Assembly (NCBI GenBank): GCA_030617005.1
Contig: JAUWWH010000041.1
Coordinates: 1-7,095 of the forward strand
Source of the DNA: Candidatus Bathyarchaeota archaeon
Lineage (GTDB): Archaea; Thermoproteota; Bathyarchaeia; RBG-16-48-13; GCA-020355125
Length of the DNA stretch: 7,095 nt
Reading direction: 5' to 3'
Part shown: piece by piece, positions 4,897 to 7,095 of the stretch
Layout of the letters: each line of letters begins with the position of its first letter
How positions within the stretch are numbered: the first letter of the stretch is position 1
Program-made: the position numbers and the translations under genes
Notes under the pieces: generated by a model
What the model was told of the DNA's origin: nothing
Databases searched by the model: none
What the model saw: the letters and a program-made list of their open reading frames with translations, nothing else

Positions 4897-5493
4897 TTAA
4901 AGAAAAATTGTTTGTTCTAAAAAGTTCGAGATTAATAAATCATATCTCGCTGTTACTTTGAACGCTTCAGAAGCTAGAATTAACCTCGTTTTGACACATA
5001 CATCACCTTTCTCTTTCAATTCTTGGAGAACCTGATCATATCTATTTGGATTAACAATCACAATAACATTCTGATAATTCTTTGCTGCAGCTCTGATCAT
5101 GTTAGGGCCACCTATGTCAATTTTTTCTAAAAGCATCTCTAAATTAAGTTCCTCATCAACAAATTTTTCAAAGGGATAAATGTTACATGCAACTAAATCG
5201 ATTGGTTTTATTCCCAATCTCTCAAGTTCGTTCATGTCCTCTTTCTTTTCTTTCCTAGCCAGTATTCCACCTATTATTTTTGGATGTTCTGTCTTAACTC
5301 TGCCATTTAGAATTTCTGGAAAATTTGTCACATCTGAAACATGTTTAAGTTTTTTAATTCCCCCTTCTTTTAGAATTGTTAGAGTTCCCCCTGTTGCAAT
5401 TATTTCGATTCCAAAGTTAGTTAGTTCTCTACAGAAATCGATAATGCCCGTCTTATTGTAAACAGAGATAAATGCACGTCTTATATTCATCAT
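4897..5493 (-). CDS. purH: IMP cyclohydrolase, stand-alone PurH N-terminal domain
   Basis: A 198-residue protein matching only the IMP cyclohydrolase (MGS-like) half of bacterial PurH; it closes FAICAR to IMP in the last step of purine synthesis. Visible family motifs: SVYNKTGI at 10-17, ATGGT at 33-37, GRVKT at 64-68, CNIYPFEK at 103-110, DIGGPNMIRAAAKNY at 126-140 and AFKVTARYDLLISNFL near the end. The AICAR transformylase half is absent, as in some archaea that use a separate transformylase; this is a family-typical split, not a truncation, since the domain ends properly. KTEHPKIIGG at 67-76 differs from the common KTLHPKIHGG. AAGGA lies three bases before the first ATG and six before the second, so Met2 (5490) may be the true start. 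carA follows after 133 bases; enolase precedes by 196. Confidence 0.88.
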   Translation of the reverse strand: MMNIRRAFISVYNKTGIIDFCRELTNFGIEIIATGGTLTILKEGGIKKLKHVSDVTNFPEILNGRVKTEHPKIIGGILARKEKKEDMNELERLGIKPIDLVACNIYPFEKFVDEELNLEMLLEKIDIGGPNMIRAAAKNYQNVIVIVNPNRYDQVLQELKEKGDVCVKTRLILASEAFKVTARYDLLISNFLEQTIFL

Positions 5494-5532
5494 AATTCCT
5501 TTATTAGCTGAGGTTTCTCTTTAAAGATTCAT

Positions 5533-5563
5533 ACTTTAGAATAAAACTTTTCTATTCTAAAGT
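5533..5563. promoter_or_regulatory. Perfect 11-base inverted repeat upstream of purH, possible operator
   Basis: ACTTTAGAATA (5533-5543) and TATTCTAAAGT (5553-5563) are exact inverse complements separated by nine bases. The centre is about 55 bases before the purH start. On the minus strand TATTTAA at 5582-5588 could be the TATA box, which would put the transcript start at or next to the repeat. A repressor bound there could block transcription, or the RNA could form a hairpin in the leader. No regulator gene is visible in the window. Confidence 0.5.
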
Positions 5564-5581
5564 GACACTTAGCTAAATTTG

Positions 5582-5588
5582 TTAAATA
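5582..5588 (-). promoter_or_regulatory. Possible TATA box for purH
   Basis: On the minus strand this reads CTATTTAAC. A start about 25 bases downstream, near 5560, coincides with the 11-base inverted repeat and would give a leader of about 65 bases. The 196-base gap after enolase is long enough for an independent promoter. Confidence 0.35.
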
Positions 5589-5689
5589 GAAAGAGCAGGG
5601 ATAATTTGAAGAATGCTATTAGACTTTTCAAATTAACAAATAATCGCAGTAGATTCACTGATTACAATGTTTAGACAGTTTCAGAAATA

Positions 5690-6991
5690 TTAGGTGTGCA
5701 AAAATCTCCTTCCTGCATAAATACTCTTAGTTCCAAGTTCGCGTTCTATTTGAAGTAGACGGTTGTATTTGGCTGTACGTTCACCTCTTGCAGGTGCACC
5801 AGTTTTTATTTGGCCAGTTTGTAATGCTACAGCGATATCTGCAATGTATGTGTCATCAGTTTCACCAGATCTATGGCTCACTATTACGTTATAATCATTC
5901 TTAAGAGCTAGTGTAGCAGCGTCAATAGCTTCGGTAATTGATCCAATCTGATTTACCTTCAGTAATAGAGCATTTGCTCCACCCAATTTTATACCTCTCA
6001 TCAAACGTTCAACGTTTGTAACAAAGAGGTCATCCCCTACAATCTGCACTCTCTTTCCTAATAGCTGGGTCATTTCTGCAAATCCTTGAAAGTCTTCTTC
6101 ATAGAGAGGATCCTCAATAGAGCAGATTGGATATTTCTCAACTAAGTCTTCGTAGTAGTATAATAGTGAGTCCCTATTCAGGGATTTACCGTCCAGGGTG
6201 TATAGTTTATCTTTGGAATCATAGAATTCACTTGCAGCAGCATCTATTCCAAGCCAGAGTTCGTCACCTGCAGTATATCCTGCTTGCTCTATTGCGTCTA
6301 TAAGAGCGTCAAATACTTCATAGCTATTTTTCATAGGCGGGGCATATCCTCCTTCGTCTCCTAAGTTTGTTGCTGATGGGCCATATCTCTTTTTCAATAA
6401 GTTCTTTAAAGAATGATAAACTTCTACTCCAATACGTAATGCTTCAGCAAATGAGTCTGCACCAACAGGTAGGATTATAAACTCTTGTATCTTTAGTTGG
6501 TTTCCCGCATGTTTTCCCCCATTTATTACATTCATCATGGGAACAGGGAGAAGACTAGGCTCACCATTACTGAGAGATCTGTAAAGAGGAATATCTTGAC
6601 TGTTTGCTGCTGCTTTAGCTACGGCTAAAGATATTCCTAAAATAGCGTTTGCACCGAGTCTTGATTTATTCTTGGTACCATCAAGATCTATCATCAGATC
6701 ATCGATTGCTCTTTGTTCCCGCACATCTCTACCGAGGAGCTTAGGAGCAATTATTTTATTGACATTGTTCACCGCATTCTTAACGCCTTTACCATTGTAT
6801 CTTGACTTATCTCCATCTCTTAATTCTACAGCTTCATATTTCCCGGTTGATGCCCCTGAAGGTACACTCGCTATTCCACGATTATATTTTGTTTGAACTT
6901 CAACTTCTATTGTTGGGTTTCCTCTAGAATCCAAGATTTCTCTTGCAGATATGTTTTTAATATGAAAATTAGTTTCATGTTTATCTTCCAT
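5690..6991 (-). CDS. eno: Enolase (phosphopyruvate hydratase)
   Basis: A 433-residue cytosolic enzyme interconverting 2-phosphoglycerate and phosphoenolpyruvate in glycolysis and gluconeogenesis. The N-terminal domain opens with AREILDSRGNPTIEVEV and the mobile active-site loop PSGASTGKYEA (44-54). The barrel domain keeps every expected residue: H161 and E170 (NGGKHAGN, IQEFI), E213 (GDEGGYAP), Mg ligands D250, E293 and D320 (GIDAAASEFYD, SIEDPLYEED, VGDDLFVTN), K345 (LLLKVNQIGS), H373-R374-S375 (SHRSGETDD) and K396 (IKTGAPARGERTAKYN). The GAPARGER form of the last motif is common in archaea. Length is normal and no stop interrupts it, in contrast to carA. GTAGGG lies about seven bases before the ATG, a moderate ribosome site. 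The gene starts 23 bases after the preceding membrane protein gene, so the two are probably co-transcribed. Confidence 0.97.
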   Translation of the reverse strand: MEDKHETNFHIKNISAREILDSRGNPTIEVEVQTKYNRGIASVPSGASTGKYEAVELRDGDKSRYNGKGVKNAVNNVNKIIAPKLLGRDVREQRAIDDLMIDLDGTKNKSRLGANAILGISLAVAKAAANSQDIPLYRSLSNGEPSLLPVPMMNVINGGKHAGNQLKIQEFIILPVGADSFAEALRIGVEVYHSLKNLLKKRYGPSATNLGDEGGYAPPMKNSYEVFDALIDAIEQAGYTAGDELWLGIDAAASEFYDSKDKLYTLDGKSLNRDSLLYYYEDLVEKYPICSIEDPLYEEDFQGFAEMTQLLGKRVQIVGDDLFVTNVERLMRGIKLGGANALLLKVNQIGSITEAIDAATLALKNDYNVIVSHRSGETDDTYIADIAVALQTGQIKTGAPARGERTAKYNRLLQIERELGTKSIYAGRRFLHT

Positions 6992-7014
6992 TTTTGTTCC
7001 CTACTTTAACTGTT

Positions 7015-7095
7015 TTACCAATTTCTCTGCTTTCGAGTTTTAATTATTTTAAAAGGTATAGCAACTATAAAGCCTATAATAAATCCTCCGATATG
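7015..7095 (-). CDS. C-terminal end of a membrane protein (partial, runs off the window)
   Basis: The last 26 codons of a gene entering from the right edge: HIGGFIIGFIVAIPF, a glycine-rich hydrophobic segment that looks like a final membrane helix, then a basic tail KIIKTRKQRNW and TAA at 7015-7017. By the positive-inside rule the tail should be cytoplasmic. The frame is open to the window edge and lies 23 bases before enolase on the same strand, as expected for an operon partner. Too little is present to name a family. Confidence 0.6.
   Translation of the reverse strand, partial: HIGGFIIGFIVAIPFKIIKTRKQRNW

Noticed and set aside
1..7095. CRISPR array, insertion sequence or prophage signs
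   Set aside because: No regularly spaced repeats, transposase, integrase or terminal inverted repeats are present. The only direct repeat is the duplicated micro-gene.

Overview
The window looks archaeal. It carries a ribosomal protein eL40, two tiny very basic eL41-like peptides, a free-standing IMP cyclohydrolase domain (short PurH), a RimK/MptN-type glutamate ligase, an F420-dependent FrhB-family iron-sulfur protein and an archaeal-type enolase. It also has AT-rich TATA-like elements and Shine-Dalgarno (SD) sites at most starts. Base composition is AT-rich. Use of F420 and possibly tetrahydromethanopterin would fit a methanogen-related or Bathyarchaeia-like lineage, but the phylum cannot be fixed from this sequence alone.

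Layout. (1) Bases 1-957, plus strand: a promoter and a compact cluster of very small genes. These are an uncertain short leading ORF, an eL41-like peptide (copy 1), a small two-helix membrane ORF with an in-frame TAA, eL41-like copy 2, eL40, and a 48-residue four-cysteine protein. Neighbours overlap or abut (ATGA and TAAATG junctions), so the cluster is probably one translation-coupled operon. (2) Bases 958-1452: no convincing gene; some hairpin potential and a palindrome. (3) Bases 1453-2325, minus: RimK/MptN-like ATP-grasp ligase. A shared 228-base divergent promoter region separates it from (4) 2554-3600, plus: an FrhB-family protein with two [4Fe-4S] motifs. (5) Bases 3642-4763, minus, convergent with frhB: a full-length carA frame broken by an in-frame TAG and an in-frame TAA. 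(6) Bases 4897-5493, minus: the PurH cyclohydrolase domain. (7) Bases 5690-6991, minus: intact enolase. (8) Bases 7015-7095: the last 26 codons of a membrane protein.

The most striking signals are the interrupted reading frames and the duplicated micro-gene. The carA frame can be read at normal family length without any indel if two stop codons are ignored; the second stop cuts off the catalytic His and Glu of the glutaminase site. A small membrane ORF in the eL40 cluster has the same kind of single in-frame TAA, and it still ends with an ATGA overlap onto the next gene. The other clear genes (about 1370 codons) have no internal stops and most end in TAA, so wholesale reassignment of stop codons is unlikely. 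Recent nonsense mutation, a base error or damage, or local readthrough remain possible.
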